A stretch of DNA of 7,112 nucleotides. Source: an uncultured Lysobacterales bacterium. Its GTDB lineage: Bacteria > Pseudomonadota > Gammaproteobacteria > Xanthomonadales > SZUA-36. Shown one piece after another: positions 6,905 through 7,112 of the stretch. Numbering within the stretch: position 1 is the stretch's first letter; each line of letters opens with the position of its first letter. Where the stretch lies: contig CALJWY010000280.1 in NCBI GenBank assembly GCA_937974465.1, positions 1 to 7,112 of the forward strand, given 5' to 3'. Position numbers and translations under genes: made by a program. A model generated the notes under the pieces. That model saw only the letters and a list, made by a program, of their open reading frames with translations. It was not told the origin of the DNA and did no database searches.

Positions 6905-7112
6905 TTACAATTCATCGCTGGATACAGCATCGATAGCCAGCGCGTGGATATCGGTTTGCATCATGTCACCCAGGGCCGCATAGACCGCCCGGTGGCGTGC
7001 CAGCATATTCATGCCATTAAATTTTGCACTGACGATGGACACGCTGAAGTGACCCAGTCCGCTCTTCGCACCTTCGTGACCGGCATGCTTGTGGCTGTCA
7101 TCATCAATTTGC
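6905..7112 (-). CDS. bolA: BolA family protein, C-terminal part (gene cut by window edge)
   Basis: The reverse strand encodes the last 68 residues before a TAA stop (complement of 6905-6907); the N-terminus lies beyond 7112. The fragment begins QIDDDSHKHAGHEGA and continues GHFSVSIVSAKFNG, MLARHRAVYAALGDMM and TDIHALAIDA, ending SSDEL. These are the hallmarks of the BolA fold: a histidine-containing loop (SHKHAGH), the beta strand after GHF, the RHRxVYxxLG helix and the IHALAI strand. BolA proteins work with monothiol glutaredoxins in iron-sulfur cluster handling, and E. coli BolA also affects morphology and gene expression. The RHR and HKHAGH features fit BolA better than IbaG. The fragment is in frame with no break. 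Its promoter and start cannot be seen. Confidence 0.88.
   Translation of the reverse strand, partial: QIDDDSHKHAGHEGAKSGLGHFSVSIVSAKFNGMNMLARHRAVYAALGDMMQTDIHALAIDAVSSDEL

Overview
The window looks like ordinary chromosome from a gammaproteobacterium outside the Enterobacterales. ZipA is a division protein confined to Gammaproteobacteria. A canonical SMC is present, where enterics use MukB, and the order smc-zipA-ligA is the one familiar from Pseudomonas and relatives. Base composition and codon use appear even throughout. I see no phage gene, transposase, CRISPR array, rRNA or tRNA.

Positions 34-6291 (minus strand) hold a tight three-gene unit read right to left: smc (chromosome condensation ATPase), zipA (membrane tether for FtsZ) and ligA (NAD+-dependent DNA ligase). 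The smc stop lies 10 nt before the zipA start, and the zipA stop overlaps the ligA start in ATGA, so the three are very probably co-transcribed and translationally coupled. They serve chromosome organisation, septum assembly and Okazaki-fragment sealing. The 33 bases after the ligA stop show nothing recognisable.

Positions 6292-6356 are a 65-bp divergent spacer. It carries a good ribosome binding site for queF, but none is visible for smc. queF (6357-6746, plus strand) encodes a short, single-domain QueF, the nitrile reductase that makes preQ1 for queuosine-tRNA.

Positions 6747-6904 lie between convergent queF and a bolA-family gene that runs off the right edge (6905-7112, minus strand, C-terminal 68 residues). 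This spacer holds a palindromic repeat of the widespread proteobacterial CGTCATCCCCGC/GCGGGGATGACG type, an inverted degenerate second copy, and further remnants.

I did not find a previously undescribed system. The core genes are well-known families with intact catalytic motifs. The least explained part is the repeat cluster between queF and bolA.
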